From Clostridiales bacterium UBA6981 (lineage in GTDB: Bacteria > Bacillota > Clostridia > Oscillospirales > Oscillospiraceae), in contig DJYJ01000009.1 of assembly GCA_002450075.1 (NCBI GenBank), positions 1 to 64,000 on the forward strand: a stretch of 64,000 nucleotides of DNA, in the 5' to 3' direction. Within the stretch, counting starts at the first letter, position 1. Each line of letters opens with the position of its first letter. This document shows, piece by piece, positions 1-7,595 of the stretch. A program made the translations under genes and the position numbers. The notes under the pieces were generated by a model. The model was given only the letters and a program-made list of their open reading frames with translations, did not search any database and was not told the origin of the DNA.

Positions 1-30
1 CTTTTCCGCTGATTTCCCGCGAAAAAACTC

Positions 31-59
31 TTGCAATCCGCCATTTGGTATGGTATCAT
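31..59 (+). promoter_or_regulatory. Sigma-A type promoter for rplS
   Basis: TTGCAA at 31-36 and TATCAT at 54-59 are separated by 17 bases. A TG one base before the -10 gives an extended -10 element. Transcription would start near 66, about 100 bases before rplS. Confidence 0.6.
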
Positions 60-65
60 ATCAAA

Positions 66-164
66 GCTTGTGAAGGACACAGGCATGAGAAAGGCGGTCC
101 GCTGCCGCGGCGCGCAAGGCGTCCTCCGGTCATGAACGTCTATAATAGGAAGGATTGGATTGCT
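66..164 (+). promoter_or_regulatory. 5' leader of rplS
   Basis: About 100 untranslated bases lie between the predicted start of transcription and the rplS start codon. CATGA near 93 can pair with TCATG near 130, enclosing a GC-rich segment. Structured leaders before rplS are known in Bacillota and are thought to mediate autoregulation by L19. I cannot confirm a match to that family by eye, so this is only a candidate. Confidence 0.3.
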
Positions 165-506
165 ATGGATCTGGTCAAAATTCTCAGTGACAAGTACATG
201 AAGGCTGAGCTTCCCGAAATGAACGTCGGCGACACCGTGCGTGTTCTCGTCCGCGTCAAGGAAGGCAACCGCGAGCGTACGCAGGCTTTCGAAGGCACGA
301 TCATTGCCAAGAAGCACGGCGGCATCAACGAGACCATCACCGTTCGCCGTATCTCCTACGGCGTCGGCTGCGAGAAGGTATTTCCGGTACATTCTCCGTC
401 CATCGTCTCCGTGACCACCGTCCGCAAGGGCAAGGTCCGCAGAGCAAAGCTCTACTACCTCCGCGACCGCGTCGGCAAGGCCGCCAAGGTCAAAGAGCGT
501 CTTTGA
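165..506 (+). CDS. rplS: 50S ribosomal protein L19
   Basis: This 113-residue protein has the L19 sequence throughout: an N-terminal lysine-rich helix, the [13 protein letters not shown] segment, and the [12 protein letters not shown] loop. L19 sits at the 30S-50S interface and helps form an intersubunit bridge. The start at 165 gives the normal family length (about 115). An upstream in-frame extension from 45 has no L19 similarity and contains the promoter region. AGGAAGG lies just upstream. The gene is monocistronic here, with its own promoter and terminator. Confidence 0.97.
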   Translation: MDLVKILSDKYMKAELPEMNVGDTVRVLVRVKEGNRERTQAFEGTIIAKKHGGINETITVRRISYGVGCEKVFPVHSPSIVSVTTVRKGKVRRAKLYYLRDRVGKAAKVKERL

Positions 507-515
507 TTCGTCACG

Positions 516-549
516 AAAAAAGGAAGCCCGAAGAGGCTTCCTTTTTTTA
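516..549 (+). terminator. Intrinsic terminator of rplS
   Basis: GGAAGCC (522-528) pairs with GGCTTCC (535-541) around a 6-base loop, followed by seven T residues. The A-run on the 5' side extends the stem. Confidence 0.9.
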
Positions 550-551
550 TA

Positions 552-581
552 TTGCCAGAAACGGGCAGATCGGTGTATAAT
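552..581 (+). promoter_or_regulatory. Sigma-A promoter of the lepB-rbgA-rnhB-yraN operon
   Basis: TTGCCA (552-557) and a perfect TATAAT (576-581) are 18 bases apart. The -35 abuts the T-tract of the rplS terminator, so the two units are tightly packed. Confidence 0.65.
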
Positions 582-649
582 ATTTCGGAACATTTTCAAG
601 GGCCAAACGCCCCGATCAGATAAACCAGTACAGCGGGAGGGAACTCTCT

Positions 650-1228
650 ATGGACCGCAGGAAAACGACAAAAAAGAAAAAAGAAACCGTTTCGCCGGAG
701 GTACAGGCACGGCGTGAGGCTTACGACTGGATCCAGTCGCTGATTTCGGCGCTGTTGATCTGCGTGTTGGTGTTCGTGTTTGTCGTTCGCATCATGGACG
801 TGAACGGAAGCTCGATGGTCCCGACGCTGGTCAACGGCGACAAGGTGCTGGTTTCCGGCTTATTCTATGAGCCTGACCGCGGCGACATCGTCGTGTTCAA
901 AAAGGACAGCTATAATGACAACAAGGCGCTCGTTAAGCGCGTGATCGCCGTTGAGGGCGACGTTGTCAACATCGACTTTGACAACGGTATCGTCTATGTC
1001 AACGGCGAGGCGGTGGAGGAGGATTATATCGACGTCTCCACCAACACCAAGCTTGACTTCATCGGCCCGCAGACCGTGCCGGAAAACTGCCTTTTCGTCA
1101 TGGGCGACAACCGCAACGCCTCCACCGACAGCCGCGACAAGCGCATCGGCATGGTGGACAAGCGTCTTGTCATCGGCAAGGTGCTGCTCGTTATTTATCC
1201 TTTCTCCAGCTTCGGAACGGTGGAATGA
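650..1228 (+). CDS. lepB: Signal peptidase I
   Basis: This membrane-bound serine protease of 192 residues removes signal peptides from exported proteins. A Lys/Arg-rich cytoplasmic N-terminus precedes one membrane helix (about 31-48). The catalytic Ser55 lies in NGSSM and the general base Lys96 in VKRVIAVEGD. The family box MGDNRNASTDSR starts at 151. The single N-terminal helix and short length are typical of Gram-positive SipS/T-type enzymes. GGGAGGG precedes ATG 650. It is the first gene of an operon and its stop overlaps the rbgA start. Confidence 0.96.
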   Translation: MDRRKTTKKKKETVSPEVQARREAYDWIQSLISALLICVLVFVFVVRIMDVNGSSMVPTLVNGDKVLVSGLFYEPDRGDIVVFKKDSYNDNKALVKRVIAVEGDVVNIDFDNGIVYVNGEAVEEDYIDVSTNTKLDFIGPQTVPENCLFVMGDNRNASTDSRDKRIGMVDKRLVIGKVLLVIYPFSSFGTVE

Positions 1229-2100
1229 TGGCAGAGAATGCATTTGAAAAGCTGAATATCCAGTGGTTCCCCGGCCACATGACCAAGGCGCAGCGCATGA
1301 TCGAGGAGAACATCGGTCTTGTCGACGCGGTGTGCGAGCTTCTTGACGCCCGCATTCCGCGCGCCAGCCGCAACCCCGACATCGACCGCCTTGCCGCCGG
1401 AAAACCGCGTCTTGTGATCCTAAACCGCTGTGATCTGGCGGATCCGGCCGTGACAAAGCTGTGGAGCGCGGCCTTCCGTGACCAGGGTCTTGCGGTGCTC
1501 GAGACGGACGCACGCTCGGGCAAGGGCATCAACGGCTTTGTCCCGGCGGTGCGAGCCCTGCTTGCTGACAAGCTTGCCGACTATGAGCGCAAGGGACAGA
1601 GCGGCCGCGGTCTGAAGATCATGGTGCTCGGCATCCCCAATGTGGGAAAATCCACTTTTATCAACAAGGTTGCCGGGCGAAAGGCCGCCGCGGCCGGGGA
1701 CAAGCCCGGTGTGACGCGCGGCAGACAATGGATCAACATCGACCGCGGCCTTGACATGCTCGACACGCCCGGCATCCTCTGGCCGAAATTCGACAGCCAG
1801 GAGGTCGGCGAGATGCTGGCTGTCACGAACGCGATCAAAAGCGACGTGCTCGACCGCGAAACGCTCGCGGCCAACTTTATGCTGCGTCTGTGCGAGCTTT
1901 ATCCCGAGGCGATCGAGAGCCGCTACGGCATCAAGCCGACGGGGGATGAAAACGGCTTTGAACTGTTGGAACTTGCGGCTAAGCGCCGTGGTTTCCTCGT
2001 CTCGCGCGGCGAATATGACATCGAGCGCATGGCGAACACACTGCTCGATGAATACCACAGCGGCAAGCTCGGCCGCCTGAGTCTGGAGAGACCGGAATGA
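1225..2100 (+). CDS. rbgA: Ribosome biogenesis GTPase RbgA (YlqF)
   Basis: RbgA is a circularly permuted GTPase needed for late 50S subunit assembly. The G motifs appear in permuted order: NRCDLAD (G4, 67-73) comes before the P-loop GIPNVGKST (136-144) and DTPG (180-183). The N-terminal WFPGHMTKA segment and the C-terminal ANTAR-like helical region fit YlqF. At 291 residues it has normal length. Two adjacent ATGs (1225, 1228) overlap the lepB stop, so the true start is uncertain by one codon. Coupling with lepB and rnhB matches the Bacillus order. Confidence 0.95.
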   Translation: MMAENAFEKLNIQWFPGHMTKAQRMIEENIGLVDAVCELLDARIPRASRNPDIDRLAAGKPRLVILNRCDLADPAVTKLWSAAFRDQGLAVLETDARSGKGINGFVPAVRALLADKLADYERKGQSGRGLKIMVLGIPNVGKSTFINKVAGRKAAAAGDKPGVTRGRQWINIDRGLDMLDTPGILWPKFDSQEVGEMLAVTNAIKSDVLDRETLAANFMLRLCELYPEAIESRYGIKPTGDENGFELLELAAKRRGFLVSRGEYDIERMANTLLDEYHSGKLGRLSLERPE

Positions 2101-2696
2101 CAGAACTCTGGAGCATCGAAAACGAGATCTACGAAAGCGGCGTCGCCCCGCTGTGCGGAGTCGACGAGGCGGGCCGCGGCCCATTGGCCGGGCCGGTGTG
2201 CGCCGCGGCGGTCATCCTGCCGCGCGGTCTCGTAATCGAGGGATTGAACGATTCGAAAAAGCTCAGCGAGAAAAAGCGCGAACTGCTCTATGACGAGATC
2301 ATTGAAAAGGCGGTCTCCTACGGGATCGCGTTTGCGTCCGTCGAGGAGATTGAGGAGAATAATATCCTGGAGGCGACTTTCCTTGCCATGAACCGCGCGA
2401 TCGAAAAGCTTGCCGTACGCCCAGCGCTCGCGCTGATTGACGGCAACCGCGACAAGGGCATCGACATGGAGGCACGCTGTGTCATCGGCGGCGACGGCAA
2501 ATGCGCCGATATTGCCGCGGCCAGCATCCTGGCCAAGGTGACCCGTGACCGATACATGCTGCAGCTTGCACAGCAGTATCCGCAGTATGGCTTTGAGAAG
2601 CACAAGGGCTACGGCACAGCGGCGCACTATGCCGCGATTCGCGAATATGGACCGAGCCCAGTCCACCGAATGAGCTTTCTGAGGAAAATGCACTGA
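2097..2696 (+). CDS. rnhB: Ribonuclease HII
   Basis: RNase HII cleaves RNA in RNA-DNA hybrids and excises misincorporated ribonucleotides. The 199 residues carry the signature GVDEAGRGPLAGPV with Asp23 and Glu24. The other acidic residues of the DEDD site are Asp115 (ALIDGN) and Asp138 (CADIAAASILAKVTRD). The start overlaps the rbgA stop by four bases (ATGA), so translation is probably coupled. Confidence 0.97.
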   Translation: MTELWSIENEIYESGVAPLCGVDEAGRGPLAGPVCAAAVILPRGLVIEGLNDSKKLSEKKRELLYDEIIEKAVSYGIAFASVEEIEENNILEATFLAMNRAIEKLAVRPALALIDGNRDKGIDMEARCVIGGDGKCADIAAASILAKVTRDRYMLQLAQQYPQYGFEKHKGYGTAAHYAAIREYGPSPVHRMSFLRKMH

Positions 2697-3055
2697 TGGA
2701 AGCAAGAGAACTCGGACGCTTTGGGGAAGAGCGGGCGGCGCGTTATCTGCACCTCCACGGCTACCGGATTGTGGAGACGAACTATTCCTGCCGTCTCGGA
2801 GAGATCGACCTGATCGCGCGAAAGGGACGCTATCTCGTTTTTGTTGAGGTCAAGCTGCGCAAAAGCGGCGATTTTGCCGCCGCGCGCGAATTTGTCACCC
2901 GCAGCAAGCAGCAGCGCATCCTCTCGACCGCGTCCGTCTATCTCGCACAGCATGAGACGGAGCTGCAGCCGCGCTTTGACGTGATCGAGATCTACGCCCC
3001 GCAGGGCGAAAAGGGAAAGATCACGATCAACCACATCGAGGACGCTTTTTCATAA
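2696..3055 (+). CDS. yraN: YraN-family (UPF0102) nuclease-fold protein
   Basis: This 119-residue protein belongs to UPF0102, which has a restriction-endonuclease-like fold and no settled function. The fold's acidic and lysine residues are present: Glu36 and Asp38 in GEIDLIA, and E51-V-K53. Its ATG overlaps the rnhB stop by one base (TGATG). The rnhB-yraN pair is common in Firmicutes and suggests a link to nucleic acid processing, but that is inference from context. Confidence 0.92.
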   Translation: MEARELGRFGEERAARYLHLHGYRIVETNYSCRLGEIDLIARKGRYLVFVEVKLRKSGDFAAAREFVTRSKQQRILSTASVYLAQHETELQPRFDVIEIYAPQGEKGKITINHIEDAFS

Positions 3056-3069
3056 TCGTGTTATGTAGG

Positions 3070-3090
3070 GGGAGGGGGCTTGCCCCTCCC
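3070..3090. other. GC-rich stem-loop between convergent genes
   Basis: GGGAGGGG (3070-3077) pairs with CCCCTCCC (3083-3090). It lies between yraN and the convergent DUF1540 gene but has no T-run on either strand, so it is at best a weak terminator. Confidence 0.45.
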
Positions 3091-3111
3091 GCTGCTTAAA
3101 AAAGAGTGTTT

Positions 3112-3285
3112 TCAGCAGCAGCCGCGCGGGCAGAAGGTGGAACAATAGGTCTCGCCCTTTGTCTCGGCCTTCTCGTTGCGGACGTGGATCGTCTCGGCGC
3201 TGCAGCGGCGGTCGACGGTGTTGTACTTGCAGCCCGTCACACTGCAGCCGACGCCGGGGAGGATCTCGTGCTTTTGTTCAGACAT
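3112..3285 (-). CDS. DUF1540 cysteine-rich small protein
   Basis: This 57-residue protein has the DUF1540 cysteine pattern: two Cys near VGCSVTGC, one in RRCSAE, and a terminal cluster TYCSTFCPRGCC. DUF1540 proteins are small, probably metal-binding, common in spore-forming clostridia and of unknown function. The start at 3285 is preceded by AAAGGAG six to eight bases upstream. A longer reading from 3360 adds a non-conserved basic extension and would overlap the neighbouring gene. It is a single gene flanked by plus-strand genes. Confidence 0.85.
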   Translation of the reverse strand: MSEQKHEILPGVGCSVTGCKYNTVDRRCSAETIHVRNEKAETKGETYCSTFCPRGCC

Positions 3286-3358
3286 GATGCTTCTCCTTTC
3301 CCAATAGGATACAAGCCTATTTTTTGAAAACCGAAATCTGATTATACGAGGAAAAGAC

Positions 3359-4048
3359 ATGGCACTTTACGCGATCGGCGACACGCACCTTTCCATCGGA
3401 AAAGACAAGCCCATGGACATCTTCGGCCCGGCCTGGGACAACCATACCGAAAAGCTGCGCGCGGGCTTTTCAAAATTGCATAGTGACGATACGTGCGTCA
3501 TCTGCGGCGACATCAGCTGGGGAATGGGACTGGAGGACACGCTGGAGGATTTCCGGTTTATCGATTCGCTTCCCGGACGAAAGATCATCCTGAAGGGAAA
3601 CCACGATTATTGGTGGAGCACGGCAGCAAAAGCCAAAAAGTTTTTCGCTGCCCACGGGATCACAACGATCGAGATCCTCAACAACAACTGCTTTTTCTAT
3701 GGCGAGACGGCTTTGTGCGGCACGCGGGGCTGGTTTTACGAGGAGGAGACCGGCCAAGAGCATGACAAAAAGATCATGCTGCGCGAGATCGGACGGTTGA
3801 GAACCTCGCTTGAGGCGGCCGGAGAGCGGGAAAAGCTGGCTTTTCTGCACTATCCGCCGATCTTCCTCAAATACCGCTGCGAGGAGATCCTGGCGCTGCT
3901 CCGGGAGCACGAGGTGAAAACGTGCTGCTACGGCCATATCCACGGCAAGGGCTGCCGTATGAGCTTTAACGGTACGAAGGACGGTTGCGAGTTTCATCTC
4001 GTCTCGGCCGATTTTGTGAACTTTGAGCCGGTGTTGCTCCTGCCGTAA
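3359..4048 (+). CDS. Calcineurin-like metallophosphoesterase
   Basis: This 229-residue protein has all dinuclear-metal motifs of the superfamily: Asp8 and His10 in GDTHLS, Asp51 in CGDISWG, Asn81-His82-Asp83 in GNHDYWW, a later LHYPP histidine, and YGHIHG near the C-terminus. It resembles a clostridial subfamily annotated only as metallophosphoesterase, and the substrate is unknown. There is no signal peptide, so it is cytoplasmic. GAGGAAAA precedes the ATG. No clear promoter was found in the short divergent gap to the DUF1540 gene. Confidence 0.9.
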   Translation: MALYAIGDTHLSIGKDKPMDIFGPAWDNHTEKLRAGFSKLHSDDTCVICGDISWGMGLEDTLEDFRFIDSLPGRKIILKGNHDYWWSTAAKAKKFFAAHGITTIEILNNNCFFYGETALCGTRGWFYEEETGQEHDKKIMLREIGRLRTSLEAAGEREKLAFLHYPPIFLKYRCEEILALLREHEVKTCCYGHIHGKGCRMSFNGTKDGCEFHLVSADFVNFEPVLLLP

Positions 4049-4089
4049 GGAAAAAGCGCAAAAGTGCGCCGCAATTCATGAATTTGTCA

Positions 4090-4118
4090 TTGATTTTACT
4101 GGGATTATCTGATATGAT
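4090..4118 (+). promoter_or_regulatory. Sigma-A promoter of the tig-clpP-clpX-lon-engB cluster
   Basis: TTGATT (4090-4095) and TATGAT (4113-4118) are separated by 17 bases. I saw no CtsR- or HrcA-like (CIRCE) operator around it. Confidence 0.6.
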
Positions 4119-4157
4119 AACCAAGTCTGCATAGATAATATAGGAGGGCAACCAACC

Positions 4158-5591
4158 ATGATCGTAAAGAACATCGAGAAAAAAGAGGACAATACCGTAT
4201 CCTTTCAGGTAAGCTGTGACGCAGCCGAATTTGAAAAGGCCATCAACAGCGCCTACCTGAAGGCGAAGAAGAATATATACATCCCCGGCTTCCGTAAGGG
4301 CAAGGCGCCCCGTGCCATCATCGAGGGCATGTACGGCTCCGAGGTCTTCTATCAGGACGCGATGGACGAGTTGGCTCCCGAGGCCTTTGACCAGGGCGTC
4401 AAGGAAGGCGAGCTGAAGGTCGTCGGCGCGCCGGCTATCACCGACGTGAACGTCACCGAGGAAAAGGGCGTTGAGTACACCTTCTCCGCGGAAGTCTATC
4501 CCGCCATCACCCTTGGCCAGTACAAGGGCCTTGAGGCCGAGCGTCCGGTGCGCGAGATCACCGAGCAGGACATCGACGACGAGCTGGAGACGGCCCGCAA
4601 GCGCAATGCCCGCAAGGTCAGCGCCGATGACCGCGAGGCGAAGATGGGCGACATTGCCAACATCGACTTTGACGGTTATCTCAACGGCGAGCGCTTCGAC
4701 GGCGGCAAGAGCGAGGGCTATGACCTCACACTTGGCTCCAACTCCTTTGTCCCCGGCTTCGAGGATCAGATCGTCGGCATGAAGGTCGGCGAGGAGAAGG
4801 ACATCAACATCACCTTCCCCCAGGAGTACACCCCCGAACTTGCGGGCAAGGACGTCGTCTTCAAGGTCAAGCTCAACAGCCTCAGCTTTGAAGAGCTGCC
4901 CGAACTCGATGACGAGTTTGCCGGCGACAACGGTTTTGATACTCTCGACGAGTACAAAGCAGACATCCGCGCCAACATTGAAAAGCGCTTCAGCGAGCAG
5001 GCCGACAGCGCCTTCCGCAGCGAAGTCGTCAAGAAAGCCATCGACAACATGACGGTTACCGTTCCGAACTCCATGATCGCCTCCAAGGTCGAGGACATCC
5101 TGCGCAACTATGCTGCCAACTTCGGCATGACCGACCGCAATATGCCCCTTGACAAGCTGCAGGAGATGCTGGGTGTGGACGAGAACATGATGAAGCTCAA
5201 CATCCGTCCCGCGGCCGAGTATCAGGTCAAGAACGACCTGCTGCTTGATGCCGTTGTCGAGGCAGAGAAGCTCGAAGCTTCCGCTGAAGAGATCGATGCC
5301 TTCGTCGAAAAGATGGCCGAGGGCTTCGGTGCTACCGCCGAGCAGCTGAAGGCCTACTTCGGCGAGGAGACGCTGGCCGAAGAGGTCAAGAAGGACAAGG
5401 CCGGCAAGCTGATCGTCGACAGTGCGATCGCTGTCGCTCCCGCCGCCGAGGAAAAGGCGGAGGAAAAGCCCGCAGCCAAGAAAAAGGCCGCGAAGAAAGC
5501 CGCACCCAAGACCGAGGACGGCGAGGAGAAGCCCAAGCGCACCCGCAAGAAGGCCGAGCCGAAGGCTGAGGAAGAGAACAAGGCCGAATAA
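4158..5591 (+). CDS. tig: Trigger factor, ribosome-associated chaperone
   Basis: Trigger factor binds nascent chains at the ribosome exit tunnel. The 477 residues contain the N-terminal ribosome-binding domain with the signature FRKGKAPRAIIEGMYG (about 47-62), a central FKBP-type PPIase domain (about 155-245, GDIANIDFDGYL onward), and the helical C-terminal domain. The last roughly 50 residues are a low-complexity Lys/Ala/Glu tail that most trigger factors lack. TAGGAGGG lies before the ATG. It is followed by clpP and clpX, the usual arrangement. Confidence 0.97.
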   Translation: MIVKNIEKKEDNTVSFQVSCDAAEFEKAINSAYLKAKKNIYIPGFRKGKAPRAIIEGMYGSEVFYQDAMDELAPEAFDQGVKEGELKVVGAPAITDVNVTEEKGVEYTFSAEVYPAITLGQYKGLEAERPVREITEQDIDDELETARKRNARKVSADDREAKMGDIANIDFDGYLNGERFDGGKSEGYDLTLGSNSFVPGFEDQIVGMKVGEEKDINITFPQEYTPELAGKDVVFKVKLNSLSFEELPELDDEFAGDNGFDTLDEYKADIRANIEKRFSEQADSAFRSEVVKKAIDNMTVTVPNSMIASKVEDILRNYAANFGMTDRNMPLDKLQEMLGVDENMMKLNIRPAAEYQVKNDLLLDAVVEAEKLEASAEEIDAFVEKMAEGFGATAEQLKAYFGEETLAEEVKKDKAGKLIVDSAIAVAPAAEEKAEEKPAAKKKAAKKAAPKTEDGEEKPKRTRKKAEPKAEEENKAE

Positions 5592-5652
5592 ATCCCCCGG
5601 GATCAGGATATGCTCTCTTGGACGCTGATAATTGGAAGGAGAGTTTCATACA

Positions 5653-6234
5653 ATGAGTTTAGTCCCTTATGTCGTTGAGCAAACGAGCCGCGGTGAACGT
5701 TCATACGACATTTTCTCCCGACTTCTCAACGACCGCATCGTGATGCTCAGCGAGGAAGTCAACGATACCACGGCAAGTCTGATCGTCGCCCAGCTCCTCT
5801 ATCTCGAGGCGCAGGACCCCGACAAGGACATTCAGTTTTACATCAACAGCCCCGGCGGCAGCGTGACGGCTGGTCTCGCGATCTACGACACGATGCAGTA
5901 CATCAAGCCGGACGTTTCCACGATCTGTATCGGGATGGCCGCCTCGATGGGCGCGTTTCTTCTCTCCTCCGGCGCAAAGGGCAAGCGCATCGCCCTGCCG
6001 AACGCGGAGATCATGATCCACCAGCCCTCCGGCGGAAGCCAGGGCCAGGCGACCGATATCCAGATACAGGCCGAGCAGATCCTGAAGATCAAGAAAAAGC
6101 TCAACGAGATCCTCGCCGGCAATACCGGAAAGGACATCGCCGTGATCGAGCGGGATACCGAGCGCGACCATTTCATGACTGCCGAAGAGGCGCGTGAATA
6201 CGGTCTGATCGACAAGGTCATTTACAAACGCTGA
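5653..6234 (+). CDS. clpP: ATP-dependent Clp protease proteolytic subunit
   Basis: ClpP forms the tetradecameric serine protease chamber that works with ClpX. The catalytic triad is Ser98 (GMAASMGA), His123 (MIHQPSGG) and Asp172 (DTERDHF). The start at 5653 ([10 protein letters not shown]) gives 193 residues, the normal length, and follows GGAGAG. A TTG seven codons upstream would only add residues read from the ribosome-binding site. The gene lies between tig and clpX. Confidence 0.97.
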   Translation: MSLVPYVVEQTSRGERSYDIFSRLLNDRIVMLSEEVNDTTASLIVAQLLYLEAQDPDKDIQFYINSPGGSVTAGLAIYDTMQYIKPDVSTICIGMAASMGAFLLSSGAKGKRIALPNAEIMIHQPSGGSQGQATDIQIQAEQILKIKKKLNEILAGNTGKDIAVIERDTERDHFMTAEEAREYGLIDKVIYKR

Positions 6235-6242
6235 ATTTCTTG

Positions 6243-6286
6243 AAAGGGGGAACTGAAAACGGTTCCCCCTTTACGTTCCTTTTTTC
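6243..6286 (+). terminator. Hairpin with T-tract between clpP and clpX
   Basis: GGGGGAAC (6246-6253) pairs with GTTCCCCC (6262-6269), extended by AAA/TTT to 11 base pairs, then an interrupted T-rich tract ends in six Ts near 6286. It could attenuate or partly terminate transcription so that clpP exceeds clpX. No new promoter is obvious before clpX. Confidence 0.6.
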
Positions 6287-6299
6287 AAGGAGTTTCATT

Positions 6300-7553
6300 A
6301 TGCCAAGAAACGAAGACAGAAAAAGCATCCGCTGCTCCTTCTGTGGCAAGCCGCAGTCGCTTGCCAACCGGCTGATCGCGGGCAACGGCAGTTATATTTG
6401 TGACGAATGCGTGCGCATGTGCGCGAGCATCATCGGCGATGTGCCCGCGCCGGCGGTGGAGGGTTATGACGGGCTTCCGCTTGCCCTCGACAAGCTGCCA
6501 AAGCCCACGCAGATCAAGTCCGGTCTCGACGAATACGTCATCGGCCAGGATCGCGCCAAGATCGTGCTCGCGGTTGCGGTGTATAACCACTATAAGCGTA
6601 TCCTGCATCAGGTAAAGGACGACGTGGAGCTGCAAAAGAGCAATATCCTCCTCATCGGCCCAACCGGCAGCGGCAAAACGCTCTTTGCCCAGACGATGGC
6701 CAAGATGCTCGACGTACCCTTTGCCATCGCCGACGCCACCACACTGACCGAGGCCGGCTATGTCGGCGAGGATGTGGAAAACGTGATCTTGAAGCTGCTG
6801 CAGGCCGCCGACTTTGACGTCGAGCGCGCCCAGCGCGGCATCATCTATATTGACGAGATCGATAAAATCGCGCGGCGCAGCGAGAATCCCTCGATTACCC
6901 GTGACGTCTCCGGTGAGGGCGTGCAGCAGGCGCTGCTGAAGCTGCTGGAGGGCACGATCGCCAATGTCCCGCCCAACGGCGGGCGCAAGCATCCGCAGCA
7001 GGAGTTTATCCACGTGGATACCACAAACATCCTCTTTATCTGTGGAGGCGCGTTCGATGGTCTTGACAAGATCATCGAGAAGCGTATGGATAAAAAAACG
7101 ATGGGCTTCGGTGCCGAGATCAAGGGCAATACCGAGCGGGACGTGGGCGAGATTTTGCGCAACGTCCAACAGCATGATCTGCTGAAGTTCGGCATCATCC
7201 CGGAGCTGATCGGCCGCCTGCCCGTCGTAGCGACGCTCGACTCGCTCGGACGCGACGATCTTGTCCGCATCCTGACCGAGCCGAAAAACGCCATGACAAA
7301 GCAGTATGAGGCGCTGCTCGGCTATGACAACGTCGAGCTCGTCTTCGAGCCGGAGGCGCTTGAAGCGGTGGCCGACAAGGCCATCGAGCGAAAAATCGGC
7401 GCGCGCGGGCTGCGCAGCGTGATGGAGAGCATCATGACCGACATCATGTACCGCGTCCCCTCCGATCCTTCGATCGCGCGTGTCGTCATCACGGCAGACA
7501 GCGTCCGAAATGGCACCGAGCCGACCATCGAGCACCGCGAAAGCGAACAGTAA
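6300..7553 (+). CDS. clpX: ATP-dependent Clp protease ATP-binding subunit ClpX
   Basis: ClpX is the hexameric AAA+ unfoldase that feeds ClpP. The N-terminal zinc-binding domain has Cys12, Cys15, Cys34 and Cys37. Walker A is GPTGSGKT (120-127) and Walker B is IIYIDEID (181-188). The ClpP-docking loop normally reads IGF; here it reads MGF (268-270). The start at 6300 follows AAGGAG and gives 417 residues, the normal size. An upstream TTG at 6240 would translate the intergenic hairpin and is unlikely. Confidence 0.97.
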   Translation: MPRNEDRKSIRCSFCGKPQSLANRLIAGNGSYICDECVRMCASIIGDVPAPAVEGYDGLPLALDKLPKPTQIKSGLDEYVIGQDRAKIVLAVAVYNHYKRILHQVKDDVELQKSNILLIGPTGSGKTLFAQTMAKMLDVPFAIADATTLTEAGYVGEDVENVILKLLQAADFDVERAQRGIIYIDEIDKIARRSENPSITRDVSGEGVQQALLKLLEGTIANVPPNGGRKHPQQEFIHVDTTNILFICGGAFDGLDKIIEKRMDKKTMGFGAEIKGNTERDVGEILRNVQQHDLLKFGIIPELIGRLPVVATLDSLGRDDLVRILTEPKNAMTKQYEALLGYDNVELVFEPEALEAVADKAIERKIGARGLRSVMESIMTDIMYRVPSDPSIARVVITADSVRNGTEPTIEHRESEQ

Positions 7554-7595
7554 GCAAAAGACACAGCCCCGATCTCCTTGAAAGGAGGAAACAAG

